Source: Gnomoniopsis sp. IMI 355080
Taxonomy: Eukaryota > Ascomycota > Sordariomycetes > Diaporthales > Gnomoniaceae
Assembly: GCA_027946555.1 (NCBI GenBank)
Contig: JAPEVC010000302.1
Span: 1-35,268, forward strand
Direction: 5' to 3'
Length of the DNA stretch: 35,268 bases
Below are positions 1 through 10,264 of this stretch, one piece after another. The position numbers and the translations under genes are program-made. The notes below the pieces were generated by a model, which saw only the letters and a list, made by a program, of their open reading frames with translations, made no database searches and was not told the DNA's origin. How positions within the stretch are numbered: position 1 is the first letter of the stretch; each line of letters begins with the position of its first letter.

Positions 1-76
<76 letters not shown>

Positions 77-77
77 C
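1..77. repeat. (CAA)n trinucleotide microsatellite
   Basis: An uninterrupted ACA/CAA trinucleotide run opens the window, so its true left end lies outside. It sits about 230 bp upstream of the likely start codon of the first HET gene. No coding meaning is apparent. Confidence 0.98.
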
Positions 78-308
78 GACACGATCACAAGGCAGATTTT
101 GAAACACACATACACTAAAGATTGGGGAAGATAAGAAAGACCGGCTTGGCTTGTGGCTTGCAAGCGACTGCTCCAAAACGAGTGGCTTGGTGACTCGTAT
201 TGGAAGGGGCAGCTTGCGGTTTGTGCTTGCAAGCGGCGCTCTGGCTTGACTGGCTCGCTGTCATCGACTTCAGCCAGGCCGTTACACAAAGGCTTCCTTG
301 CCAGAACC

Positions 309-2990
309 ATGGCAAACACAGGAATCGAAATCCCGCAGTTCACACTGCCCAGCCCCAGCCTGGCAAGTGATGAAGGGCAAGATATAGCGGCAGATTCAGC
401 TTTTGGGCCTCGAACGGGTAGAACATTAGGGGGCATGGTAGAAACATACAAGAAGCAGATATACACCGCGGCAGGTGAAGAAGACGATTATCTAAGGTAT
501 ACGCGAGCTTTGCAAGTCATATTTGTGCTCCTTTCAACCTTAGGCCGAGCTGAAACGTCCGGATCCAATGTGCCGAACCCAGACGACGCTTTTCTTACAA
601 GCTTAACGACGATCGACAAGCACACTCTGGAGCTTCTTGATGAATGGTGGTTTGGAAGAAGCGGAGACACGTTGATGGAGACTTGGGTGAAGCCGCACAT
701 TGTCTTCATGGCGGTAGCGACCTGGACCGGACCAGACGAGACCCTCCCAGGAACCAGAGACCAAGTAACGCCTCGTGGTCGCACGCTCGAAATGTTGGCT
801 CCGGCTGTAGACAAAGAATTGGTGCACCTGATGAGACACGTTGCCCATGGGCCGAATCAGTGTACCTGCGCAGATGCACCTTCCCTCCGATGCTCGCTAC
901 AGAAGACAGAGAAATGGTGTCTGTGGCTTACTAGAAACGGAACCTATATAGATGACATTGGCAAGATTTCGGCCTACCACGACCACATGATGAGGCTCTT
1001 CTGGCTGCACGCGCGCAAATCGAATATGGCCAGTGAGGTGTTGGGAAATATCGTCCGAGAAGCCAGCGTCATGGCAGCGGTACATAGGATTGGACAGGCC
1101 TGCTGGCGTGGTCATATTCAGGTCGCTGCTGGACAACCGCAAGAAATGCAACCAGAGGGCAAAGTTCCGGCTAAGTACAGGGCTATACGAGATGTCGCGC
1201 GGGTGCTGCCCACTTTCGCAGATCCATGTTTCTGGTTAGAGGAACAAAGCCAGAATGAGCTGCCTTACTATCTATGGGATATCGAAGGCGAAAATACCGT
1301 TGAGACCTCTCATTTGGTCTCGTCAAAAATAAGCTACGCGGTAGTAAGCTATACTTGGGGCAGATGGCGGCAGCCCGGAGAAGGGATTACAATGCCAGGC
1401 GTACCGTTTTGGCGCGTCCCTGAAAACACCCGCTTTAATGTCAAGGAGTTCCCAAGAATACTTAAACAACTCGGATTCCGCGAGAAGTATATTTGGGTCG
1501 ACATTTTTTGTATTCCACAGCAAGCAGAAACCGGGACTTTGTCGAATAATCTGGTCGAAATCTGCCAGCACGAGATCGCCAGGCAAGCCATTATTTTCAA
1601 TCAAGCATCAACCGCCGTAGCATGGTTTCATGACATTCCGGACTGGACTGATGTACAGTGGAACCTGGATTTTATGGCTCTTACCTTTTTGCGAGATTCA
1701 CTCAATCCAGAATATGAGGGCGAACGCCGCAATGTGATCGACGAGTACCTCTCATATATCGTGGACCAAAGCCCAGAAAACTCGGGCTTGGGGCTAATGG
1801 AATGCACTGAAGAGCACGAGTTTCCATATGCTAAACCAGCTACGTGGTTTACGTCTCTCTGGACGCTCCAAGAAGGCATGATGCGGCCGGACATGATCCT
1901 CCTTAACAAGTCCTGGGAGATTCTCACGGTCGGCGCCGAGCTCCCTGATGTCTTCCCTGTACGATTAGGTGACATGCCAGCTCTGATGGACTCACAGCTA
2001 AGCGCCGCCGCGTACACACAGACACAATTCTTGGGCAATTCTGGCCAGCTTCCCGCGCCAACGCGTCCCAACTCTCTACCACCCGGGCCTGAGGAACTTG
2101 TCGACATACTGCAGGAGATTGGTCTCACGAACTTGATTGTAACAGATCCTGTCACGGCCTTAGTAATGGGTCGGAGCCGCTATTGTGAGCGCTCGCGGGC
2201 TGAGGCCATCATGTCGGTTGTGGGCGCAACTAAGTGGCATCTCGACAAGCCAGTGGAGCAATTTGGGAAAACATTGGCACGACAGCAGGACGCGACTGCT
2301 CATGATCTGGTATGCGGTTTGTACCCCTTGCAGTTCGTGGTCGAAGTCTGCAAGAAAGTTGGCGCCCGCTTCTTCATGTGGGCGCACGATGTGTCTACTG
2401 TGTACTATGAAAGAATCGTCACGCCAGACGGTTCCGAGAAGGGGAGATTTAGGATGATTCAAGGAAGCATGTTGCCCTTCATGACTATAAAAACGCTCCG
2501 CGGAACATTCGAAGCTTTTGAATCCAGGCCTCCAGGAATCAAGTTCGACGAAATCGACCATCCAAGCGTAGCTGGTTGGGAAGTACAGCAAAATGGCAGC
2601 GTTAAGATTCCTACAGCTGGACTTGTCGCTTGCAAGTACCCTCACGGTCGCGCCGGAATTCAAGTCTCTTATGATCTATCAAAGAGTGACTGGCATATCG
2701 AAGGGAATGACCCTGATCATGAAGACAACACTTACGCTGTGAGCAGTGGGAGGCAGAACTTGCAGCCCGCTCTGATCTGGTGGATGCAACGAATGCGTGG
2801 TGAAGTTTTTGCTGTATGCACTGCATGGTCCAGAACATCGATGAGCGGCATTTTATTACAGCGGCTACGGACTCTGGATGGGTCTGGAAACTTTACTAAA
2901 GTGGGAAATTTTTCATCAGCGAATCACAGACTTGAAAATAGTGAGTTTGAGCTGCCAGAGCCAATAAATGTAAGCTGGATAGTAATATAA
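309..2990 (+). CDS. HET-domain protein (heterokaryon-incompatibility type), intact paralogue
   Basis: A single-exon gene for a predicted 893-residue protein of the HET family. HET domains occur in fungal allorecognition proteins and, in studied cases, trigger regulated cell death after non-self contact; the target here is unknown. The hallmark blocks are all present: LPYYLWDI just before the domain, VSYTWGRW near residue 347, YIWVDIFCIPQQ near residue 394, an AVAWF strand, and WFTSLWTLQE near residue 513. The C-terminal ~380 residues contain the RAEAIMSVVGAT block shared with the next gene. I chose ATG 309 because it has a good context (ACCATGG). An in-frame ATG at 153 would add 52 residues of Cys/Arg/Ser-rich sequence unlike the domain. 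An AATAAA lies at 3051-3056. No transmembrane segment or signal peptide is evident. The family call is secure; the specificity is not. Confidence 0.93.
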   Translation: MANTGIEIPQFTLPSPSLASDEGQDIAADSAFGPRTGRTLGGMVETYKKQIYTAAGEEDDYLRYTRALQVIFVLLSTLGRAETSGSNVPNPDDAFLTSLTTIDKHTLELLDEWWFGRSGDTLMETWVKPHIVFMAVATWTGPDETLPGTRDQVTPRGRTLEMLAPAVDKELVHLMRHVAHGPNQCTCADAPSLRCSLQKTEKWCLWLTRNGTYIDDIGKISAYHDHMMRLFWLHARKSNMASEVLGNIVREASVMAAVHRIGQACWRGHIQVAAGQPQEMQPEGKVPAKYRAIRDVARVLPTFADPCFWLEEQSQNELPYYLWDIEGENTVETSHLVSSKISYAVVSYTWGRWRQPGEGITMPGVPFWRVPENTRFNVKEFPRILKQLGFREKYIWVDIFCIPQQAETGTLSNNLVEICQHEIARQAIIFNQASTAVAWFHDIPDWTDVQWNLDFMALTFLRDSLNPEYEGERRNVIDEYLSYIVDQSPENSGLGLMECTEEHEFPYAKPATWFTSLWTLQEGMMRPDMILLNKSWEILTVGAELPDVFPVRLGDMPALMDSQLSAAAYTQTQFLGNSGQLPAPTRPNSLPPGPEELVDILQEIGLTNLIVTDPVTALVMGRSRYCERSRAEAIMSVVGATKWHLDKPVEQFGKTLARQQDATAHDLVCGLYPLQFVVEVCKKVGARFFMWAHDVSTVYYERIVTPDGSEKGRFRMIQGSMLPFMTIKTLRGTFEAFESRPPGIKFDEIDHPSVAGWEVQQNGSVKIPTAGLVACKYPHGRAGIQVSYDLSKSDWHIEGNDPDHEDNTYAVSSGRQNLQPALIWWMQRMRGEVFAVCTAWSRTSMSGILLQRLRTLDGSGNFTKVGNFSSANHRLENSEFELPEPINVSWIVI

Positions 2991-3655
2991 AGCTTCACTA
3001 GCTTAGAATTCCTGTTTGTAAGCTTCTTATAGATTTTAGGAAGTAGTTAAAATAAAGTGTAAAGAGTGTATATTTTTATATTATATAGCTGTTTGTGGAT
3101 CTAGATAGACAGCCAAATATAGATACGGGCGATTAACCCTGTGTGAAGGGATCAGTAAGGAGAGGCACGCCCTGGAATAGGGTATATAAACCCTATTCAA
3201 AGGGACCACTCCCTCAATCCCTTATTCTAGAGGAATCAATCAATCATTCACACCCACAACTGGACTAACTGTCTATACGACGATATCGTCACCCTGACCC
3301 AACCAACACTGTTAAAATATATTAGCAGGACGTTTATATAATGCATATAACGTTAGCGAAAGACTAAATAATCTTAGTCAGCGGGCGGCAGTAGAACTTA
3401 TGAGCTAAACGAAACCAAAGAAGCCTGGGTTACACAACATTGCGGTATTTTCCTTCGGAAACACCTCACATCATCAGATGACGGGATCTAGCGATTCCCA
3501 CTACCGCACTTAGCTTATGAAAGGTCCACATTCCAAAAGCTTTCACAATACAGCATATACGAAACCTTCCGAGGAATAGGGCCAGACTTCAGACCCTCAC
3601 GCCAAGGGCCAGCAAACGCCGGACTTTCCCACTGTCTGCTTTTTGGTATCGAAAT
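2991..3655. other. Spacer between HET paralogues with LTR-like debris
   Basis: No gene is supported here. The stretch is AT-rich and has features reminiscent of fungal Ty1/copia-type LTRs: a TGTTTGTGG start at 3090, a TATA box inside a hairpin (3175-3198), repeated AATCA units at 3234-3246, and an ATCGTCACC string near 3286. No matching target-site duplication was found around a tested 3090-3308 span, so the LTR assignment is weak. The 3' part (about 3420-3655) is probably the leader of the second HET gene. Confidence 0.5.
3175..3198. repeat. Hairpin containing a TATA box
   Basis: Perfect inverted repeat: arms GAATAGGG (3175-3182) and CCCTATTC (3191-3198) flank the 8-nt loop TATATAAA. A TATA box presented in a loop could be the promoter of a decayed retroelement LTR or part of the upstream region of the second HET gene. 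Confidence 0.85.
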
Positions 3656-6109
3656 ATGTCAGATCCGAGAGACCGATCCTTATTCAGGGTGATGGAAGAA
3701 GCGCTCGGCCCCTTGCCCGTTCATAAAATGGGGAGTGATGATATATCTCGGGGAACTAACGCGCTATCCTGTTGGTATCGTATAGTCTATGTGCTTTCAG
3801 AAGTCGCTTGTCACCCTTTCAGCATGATTCTGTGGAACAAAATGTCCAGCTGGCACCGTCAGTCTTTCCGCATGCTATTTGATTGGTGGACTGCTTCGTA
3901 TCAAGACTCGGCATGTTCTTTGGCCTCGATACTTGCTCTCGTTGATCGATGTCAGGACATTGAATTTCACGAATGGAGTCCACATGGAAGCAAGCAGAAC
4001 TCTGAGGCCATAGTATTGGAACTATTGGAGGTAAAGCGATGGCCGGAGGGGGACATAGTGACCCCGCCAAGACTGTCAGGTTCTCGAGCGGTCCTCTCGG
4101 GATATAACGACCATTTGAATGAATTGTTTCTGTGCGAGTTCGACACCATCAACGATTCACATGACCACAGACAGAATGCGATTGGGGCACATCGAAGGTG
4201 GTCGAGAAGTCGCGCCGCCACATCGACATTCTGTCAGCAAACGGCATGGAAGCTACTCGAACGACACCAAGCAACCCAGACACAGCCGAAGAATTCGATT
4301 TCAGAGGTAACTTTCACTAAGTTCGAAGATTTCGAGAAAATATTTGGGGCTGAAAAGCACAAGCAGACCGACCTGTCGATCAAAGGTCCGGTTATAGAAG
4401 CTTGTCCATGGCTCCCACCTGTCGCCCACGACGGGTTGCCTTATTATCTTTGGGACGTGAAAACCGCAAAGACCATCAAGACCTCTGAGATTCTGAGCTT
4501 TCCTGAGTACACAGCAATCAGTCATACCTGGGGTCGGTGGGCTACTGGCGAGACAGTAAATGTGAAGGGCATCACTGGTTGGAAGGTGCCTTCGAACACA
4601 CGATTCCGCGTTGAAGACATACCAGAGATCTTACACAAAGTCCCTTCCACAACTCCGTATATTTGGTTTGATCTGTGTTGTATTCCACAAGAACCCGGAT
4701 CATTGATAGGTGCGCGGGAGATTTCCCGCCAGGCACAGATCTTTCGCAACGCCCAGGCAGTTGTGGCTTGGCTAAATGAGGTTGACGACTTCCAGGGCTT
4801 GGACGCCATTTTGAAGTGGAAAGCAGCTCAGCTGCTCCGTTTCAGACCGGGTCGAAACTTCATATTGCAAGATGCACTGGTTGCAAAATTATGGCTGGGC
4901 TTCGCCGGGAAGCAGACTGGTCTACTTATACCGCGATCAGGACCGCTTTGCTTCGAAAATATGAAGCTCAACCCATGGTTCACTTCCCTTTGGACGTTGC
5001 AGGAGGTGGCTCTGCGTCCGGATATGTGGTTGAGCGCTAAGGACTGGACTTTGGTCTCTCTCGATGGAGTCAACCCCTTGCCTATAAGCGGCTTTCTTGC
5101 AATATTCGAACTCTTCATTCAACAGCAGATCCCGGATGACGGTCCCGGTCACCGCCCTGTACCCAAATTGGAGAACCAAAACCATGTAGCCCTTGACGAA
5201 TTGTCCATCTGACGTTTGTTATCGGGCTTGTGCAAGCTCCTCAATCTCGACCAAGTTTCGCTATTGATACTCGGGGACCTCAGACATTGCAAACAACGAC
5301 GTGCAGAAGCCATCATGTCGGCGCTAGGAGCTACAGACTGGTACGAAGAAGTGCTCCAGCAGGTGTCCCCGGGGAATCAAAACGAGTTCCAGGTCCGACT
5401 CGAGGAAGGCCTTGTACTGGGAAAATATCCAATCACGTTTGTCCGGGAGGTGTGCAAAATGATTCCGGGTGACTTTTTCGACAGCTATATGAATATGCAC
5501 GACGTTTTCCAGAGTAACGATCGGGTTTCCAACCTTTCCACTGTACATGGCTCGATGCTGCCTTTCAGTGAATCCAACAGCATTTTTCAATCCGCAAGCG
5601 GGTTCAGGACAGAGATATCCCGCTATCCATCGAAAACACACGACGCAGTATTAACCTGGGAGGTACGAACTACTGGTCAAGTTCAGATCAGCCAGGTATG
5701 TATTGTGAGTAGCTCTGTCGCTGGGCTCGGACAATGCAGCGCACATCAATCTTCGATGATAGCAACCAGGACAATGCCACGAATGTCCATGGAAGAACAT
5801 AATGCTCCCTTGACTCACGAGTTCCATTCTCTGTATGGAAATAAGGGACTGGATTACGACGATCCTTCTTTCTTCAATCTCGATATGTGGATAAGGCAGC
5901 AATCCACCTGTACGCACGCACTTCTGACAGAGTTCTGTGATTGGACTGGTCGCGGTGATCCGACAGACGATGCCATGGAATGTTCTGGGATAATACTTCA
6001 AGAGAATTCATATGGATCACTGGTGAAGATCTTCCATTTCCATTTTTTTGATGAAAACTCTGTTATCGACCTCTCCAATATCAAACATGTAAGCTGGCTT
6101 GTCACTTAG
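3656..6109 (+). CDS. Second HET-domain protein, tandem paralogue interrupted by an in-frame TGA (short intron or pseudogene)
   Basis: Tandem paralogue of the preceding gene, in the same orientation. The HET blocks are LPYYLWDV, ISHTWGRW (near residue 289), YIWFDLCCIPQ (near 335) and WFTSLWTLQE (near 441). The shared C-terminal half carries RAEAIMSALGAT and ends VSWLVT, like the first gene's VSWIVI. At 5210-5212 a TGA interrupts one continuous frame. Read straight through, the protein would be 816 residues. Alternatively, a 78-nt in-frame intron (5159-5236, GTACCC donor, CTGAC at 5209-5213, TGCAAG acceptor) would remove the stop and give 791 residues. Against the intron, the paralogue aligns without gaps across the stop (EELVDILQEIGL against DELSI-stop-RLLSGL) and has no intron there. 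Both options stay open. The cell-death/allorecognition role is a family inference. Confidence 0.8.
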
Positions 6110-6164
6110 CATACTTAGGTATTGCAGTAGTCTCTTTTGCTTTTAAGTTTCTTTTTACTTATAA

Positions 6165-6590
6165 TGTTATGACCCAGACAGCGGTTGGGTCAGGAAACGG
6201 GCCAGCATGCCTCTCAGCCACTGAAAGCTTGAGGTCCAACACCTCAGGCGGGGAATATCTCTTATATCATCCACAGGATTAGGTAAGCAACCAGGGACAG
6301 GGTTGTGCCTATGTGAAATCGGAACATAGGCAACATAGGCGGATCGCCTATGCTACCTAGCAACATAGGCAAGTGATCCAGGACTGAAGAGCTAATAAAT
6401 AAGGAATACACTCTCTGGGCATTTCATAGATTCAGAGATAGCTCTTCAGTTGTCAATCTAAGTATTAGATTGAATCTAAGCATCCACTCCTGAATAGCCT
6501 CACAGCTTTTAATCAGCACTTAAAGAAGAGACTTATTAATATTGTTATCGTCACCTCTGCACTTACTGTTTGGGTTCCAAGTAAAACGGA
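6165..6590. mobile_element. Possible solo LTR / retroelement relic (approximate ends)
   Basis: The stretch begins TGTTATGACCC and has an internal inverted repeat TGACCCA...TGGGTCA (6170-6176 and 6186-6192). An AATAAATAAGG promoter-like string follows (about 6394), and then TTATCGTCACC near 6546. This layout resembles fungal LTRs, and the similar ATCGTCACC string in the previous spacer supports retroelement debris on both sides of the second HET gene. No second LTR, internal coding region or target-site duplication was found, and the 3' end is a guess. Confidence 0.3.
6307..6370. repeat. Cluster of CATAGGC / GCCTATG units
   Basis: Five copies of one 7-mer lie in 64 bp: CATAGGC at 6325, 6334 and 6364, and its complement GCCTATG at 6307 and 6346. 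Units 6334-6340 and 6346-6352 form a hairpin around GGATC. The forward copies share the longer form AACATAGGC. Confidence 0.9.
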
Positions 6591-6593
6591 ACC

Positions 6594-6611
6594 TACCTAC
6601 CTAGGTAGGTA
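6594..6611. repeat. 18-bp perfect palindrome TACCTACCTAGGTAGGTA
   Basis: Perfectly self-complementary. Its core TACCTAGGTA recurs exactly at 6952-6961, 9419-9428, 9811-9820 and 10276-10285, always outside coding sequence; a close variant is at 6760-6778. Function is unknown: it could be a regulator site or a dispersed repeat family. Confidence 0.9.
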
Positions 6612-7010
6612 CCTAACTAGAGAGGTCGTGCCCTGCAGTCAGTCGCTCGACACTCTATCACTCGCCATACTTCAGTCTGGACGCTGATCAACCCATTTTT
6701 CCTACTATTTACAGTACATGCAAAATTCGTTCATCTCCAGTCTCGTCATTCTCTTTGGCTACCTACCTAGATAGGTAGGGCACCTCAACGCTCGGGAGCC
6801 CCTTTTTTGTTTTGAAATAGATTATTAGAGTCCTGAGATATCTTTAGTGCTTTCCAAAGTATCTGAAATTAAGCTGTAGCAATATGTTCCGTGGTCGCTG
6901 TGAAATTGTCTCCTTCGCTTCAAAGTCCAGTGGCCACCTTCATTTGAACGTTACCTAGGTAGAGAAGCTGAAGATGTGGCCAGGTATCTAAGCAAGATGT
7001 GGCTCGGTCT

Positions 7011-9389
7011 TTACCTGTGAGACCCAAATTTCATGTTATTAACCACAAGCCATTCCGAACCCCTCTTCAGATAATTGTCAGGTACAGCATAGGGGCCGAG
7101 GTGTGCTGTGGTGATTATCACTTGCACTCGGGGGTGTTGATGACCAAGTTGCTGCAAACGTGGGATGAGTTCCTTCATCACACTGAAGCCCTCTTCCGAC
7201 ATGCACAAGTCCAACCTGTCTACGATGAGGAGTACTTGTCGGCCTCGCTGCTCGAGAACCTCGTCACGGTCCATCAGCCAAAGCATATGTTCGAGGAGTT
7301 GCCAAGCCAAAACACCCTTCGGTGGCCCGGTTTTCTCTTGTTTTACCCCCGTCATGGTTTCGGGTGTGTCGCTGATGGCCCGAAAGCGAGCCAGAGAAAG
7401 TTGGCGGACGTTGCTCAAGGCAATTGTCGGATACATATCCATCAACTGCGCAATCAAGCCCTTGATTAGAAGGGTGGGCCCGTATCGATTTCTAGAGGCC
7501 AGGCCGCGCTTGCAAAAGATATAGGCAACGTCGAAGCTGCTGAAACTTCGAAAGAAATCCACAAAGTCGACAGCAAAGGATGAAACCCACGAGACGTTGC
7601 GTCGCGACAAATGGCCCGTGATCCAGATCAAAGGGCGAGTCACTTGGCGGGGCCATTTGTTAAGTAAGAGTTGTCTCTGCCATCGTTCGCGGGGGGCCAG
7701 GAAGATGCGCTCCCTTTTGTTGAAGAGCATCTCCTCTGAAGGCTCGTACGATATTTCGAGTCCTCCGAAAAGCTGCTCACGAACTGCCTGGATATGAAGC
7801 TCGGCATGAGCCTTTGTGCGCTCGTACACTTCGGCAAGTTGGGTGGACATGACTGGAGGCAAGGCTTTGTTCAGCATCTCCAACTCTTTTGACGTCCTCT
7901 GTTAGCAAACATTTGGATGGCAATTTATTTGTTCAGGTGGAGTCTTACGCTTCTGGATATCTGCTGTGCGCTTGAGAACCTCTTTGGTGTTTTCTAGAGT
8001 CCTCACGGACATCATCACTTCAGCGAACTTCATCGCTTTCCACACTTCCGCCCATGATCCCTTGATCCCATCCATAAGGTCCTGGAATTTGTCGGTGCAC
8101 CCTCCGAGTTGCATGGCCATCTTGGCTGTATCACAAGAAATCAGTCAGTTTCTTGACCTCATCTCGTGCGTTTAACGTGCTACAGCACTCGGGCTTGGGA
8201 TATTCCAACACTCACGAAGCATGCCATGTTCCAAATATGAACCAGCTGAGGTGACGAAGGCCATTATAGAAACGAAAAACTTGCTGATAGCTTTGGACAT
8301 TGGCGCAGACTTGATGTTTGCGAGAAGGGCTGTCATCTTCTGTCTGTACTCGTCTAACTCGTCGAAAATTGCAATGATATCATTCATCAAAGTCTTTGCT
8401 TTTTTGTATGCATTGACGAACAGCAGAATGGCCTTCACCGCTACCTGATAATAAGTCCCGTTGGTTAAAGCGTCGGCCACGAACAAAGTAGACTCGGCTA
8501 CTTTCAGGCCTACCTTAGCGCTTTTTTCTAGCATGGTATATATCAGTTTGAATGTGTTTTTGATGGAAGGACTGATGCCTCCAGTAGCTCTTTGCAATTC
8601 GTTAGCTCGTTTGGCATGCTCCTTGGCTTCCCTTTTGGACCTAGCCTTTTCCGTCGTTTTTTCTTCCATGTGTTTGATGTATTCACCGAAGTTGCCAATG
8701 CTCTCTAGAAGGTCTTCTCGTGTTGTTGGAGGATTTTCAACACTCTTCACCAAACTGTCCAACTCAGGACTATGGACACCGTCCGGAGCCGTGTTCTTAC
8801 CCCATTTTGTACTCAATCCCTCCCAGAGCATCTTGAGTTCTCTGCAGTATTGAATCAGCAGGCGGTTTCAATACAGGGGAATGAGAATTTATGTGCTGTT
8901 TCGCCGGCACTACGAACCTGGTGTTTTCGAGGCCCTTGTCGTCGAACCACGTTTCCGGCTGCTCTGCGGCGTCACTTCTAGGCGCTGATTTAGCGTCTGG
9001 CGTGGCATTTGCCCTATCTTGGGGTTCAGCCACTGGGGCAGTATCCCCAGCATTTTGTGACTGCCTGTTTTTCCCATGCTGGACAAGGGGAGCACCTGGG
9101 ACCTGCGCCCCGTCTCTTACTTTTCCCTCGCCGTCCTTACTTGGTTCGGTCACCTTGGCCTTGGATGTCGTGCCGGCCGTCTCGCGGTGTTGGTGTGGCG
9201 AGGTAGGAGCAGACCTATTAACGGGGAACCTTCCTTTGCGTTTCTTTGGCTTGAAGTTTCTAATTACTGCATCATAAGATTCAGAATGCTGTTATCATAT
9301 ATTGAAGACCGAGCTTCGATGGACTTACATCTCTCAACTTTGCGACGCAAAGACTGCAGGTGGGGAAGGCGTCTTCGGGCATCGTCCAT
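7011..9389 (-). CDS. Goodbye-domain STAND-like protein with degenerate NTPase (Walker A lost)
   Basis: Five exons read on the minus strand: 9389-9329, 9266-8918, 8841-8216, 8125-7949 and 7885-7011. All junctions are in phase and the product is 695 residues. Donors are GTAAGT, GTTCGT, GTGAGT and GTAAGA; introns are 62-90 nt. Residues 27-33 are a basic PKKRKGR motif that appears only after exon 1 is joined to exon 2, followed by a disordered Pro/Ala/Asp/Lys region. Residues ~142-350 form an all-helical segment resembling the fungal STAND N-terminal Goodbye domain. Residues ~405-695 resemble the start of a NACHT-type NTPase: WITG at 492-495 marks the Walker A strand, but GK[ST] is absent, while LLIVDRLDLC (~623-632) retains a Walker B-like strand. 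No C-terminal repeats follow. The final TAA lies inside a CAG|GTAAAG donor-like string, so a further exon cannot be excluded. It is likely an NLR-like protein without ATPase activity. Confidence 0.82.
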
Positions 9390-10264
9390 GGTCAAGATTT
9401 CTGCCAGTAACAGACAAATACCTAGGTACCCTAGGGAGGTCGACTTGAGCTCGGTGAGGTTTAAACGTTGGGGGTACTCGATCAGACAAAAGTTTTTGCC
9501 ACATACGACTGGACTACTTGAGAAGAATAGAATACGATCGGTCCCAAGGTGCGTCTCAGGCCGTAAAGCGACTTGAAGAGTGCGTGGAGCTGTTCGCAAA
9601 TCCGGAGAGCTTGATCAAGCCTCAGGTGGATACAGTGGCAATTACCTAGAAACATATTTGGTCAGCTGCCAATTCATGTAAGCGGCATATTCCGCATGGC
9701 TCAATTATTGATGTGAATGAAGTAAGTATTTCCGTTTGGAGGCTGTGGAAACCAGCCACCCAGCGGCCAGCTGACCTGACCGAACGCCTCATCGGGAGTG
9801 CACGACTACCTACCTAGGTACCTATCTGATGTTTAGATTAGGCCTGTACCCAAATAGAGATCCGCTATGTTCCAAAGGGTACACATCTATCAGTATCCCG
9901 GCATCATCGCTGCATTGGCAACAATGATTAGTTGATTGAGTGTGCCGGAGCCTACTCAGCTCCCGGTCTTACAGTTGTGGCGGCGCATTTCCTATCTTAA
10001 AGCACATATGCAACATTACAAAAGCAACTTCTCATCCACTTGCCGATCTCGGAAATTCCTGCCTCGTTCGTCCAAATTTTCGGGAAATCGTGCGATTGCG
10101 TCAAGTGCAAAGGTGTGCTGGCTATCTACTTTAAAAACCCTTAACATCCAGGCTTGAGAGTTGAATCTGCTACTTGTACGTCCTGAGGTATTCCCCAGCA
10201 GACCAGCCTCCCAAAGCCTTGTATGTAGGGAGCCCGTGCAAGTGTTGAAGGCTCACAGGAGCTG
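9390..10264. promoter_or_regulatory. Shared divergent promoter region of the STAND-like and AAA genes
   Basis: About 0.9 kb separates two head-to-head genes. It contains TACCTAGGTA at 9419-9428, 30 bp upstream of the STAND start codon, and at 9811-9820; a third copy sits in the first intron of the AAA gene. No independent gene is supported; short frames such as 9936-10157 have no recognisable features. Shared control of the two genes is an inference from the layout. Confidence 0.5.
9811..9820. repeat. TACCTAGGTA palindrome, mid-promoter copy
   Basis: Exact 10-bp palindrome placed between the two divergent starts. Other exact copies are at 6598-6607, 6952-6961, 9419-9428 and 10276-10285. Confidence 0.9.

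Larger units (their letters stand above)
6110..7010. other. Spacer with LTR-like relic and palindromic motifs
   Basis: No gene is supported. The left half has retroelement-like features (next entry). The right half holds a 18-bp perfect palindrome (6594-6611), a near copy (6760-6778) and a further TACCTAGGTA (6952-6961). The stretch lies between the convergent 3' ends of the second HET gene and the STAND-like gene, so it should contain both terminators. Confidence 0.6.

Noticed and set aside
153..308. 52-residue N-terminal extension of the first HET protein
   Set aside because: Possible in frame, but the composition is unlike the rest and ATG 309 has the better context.
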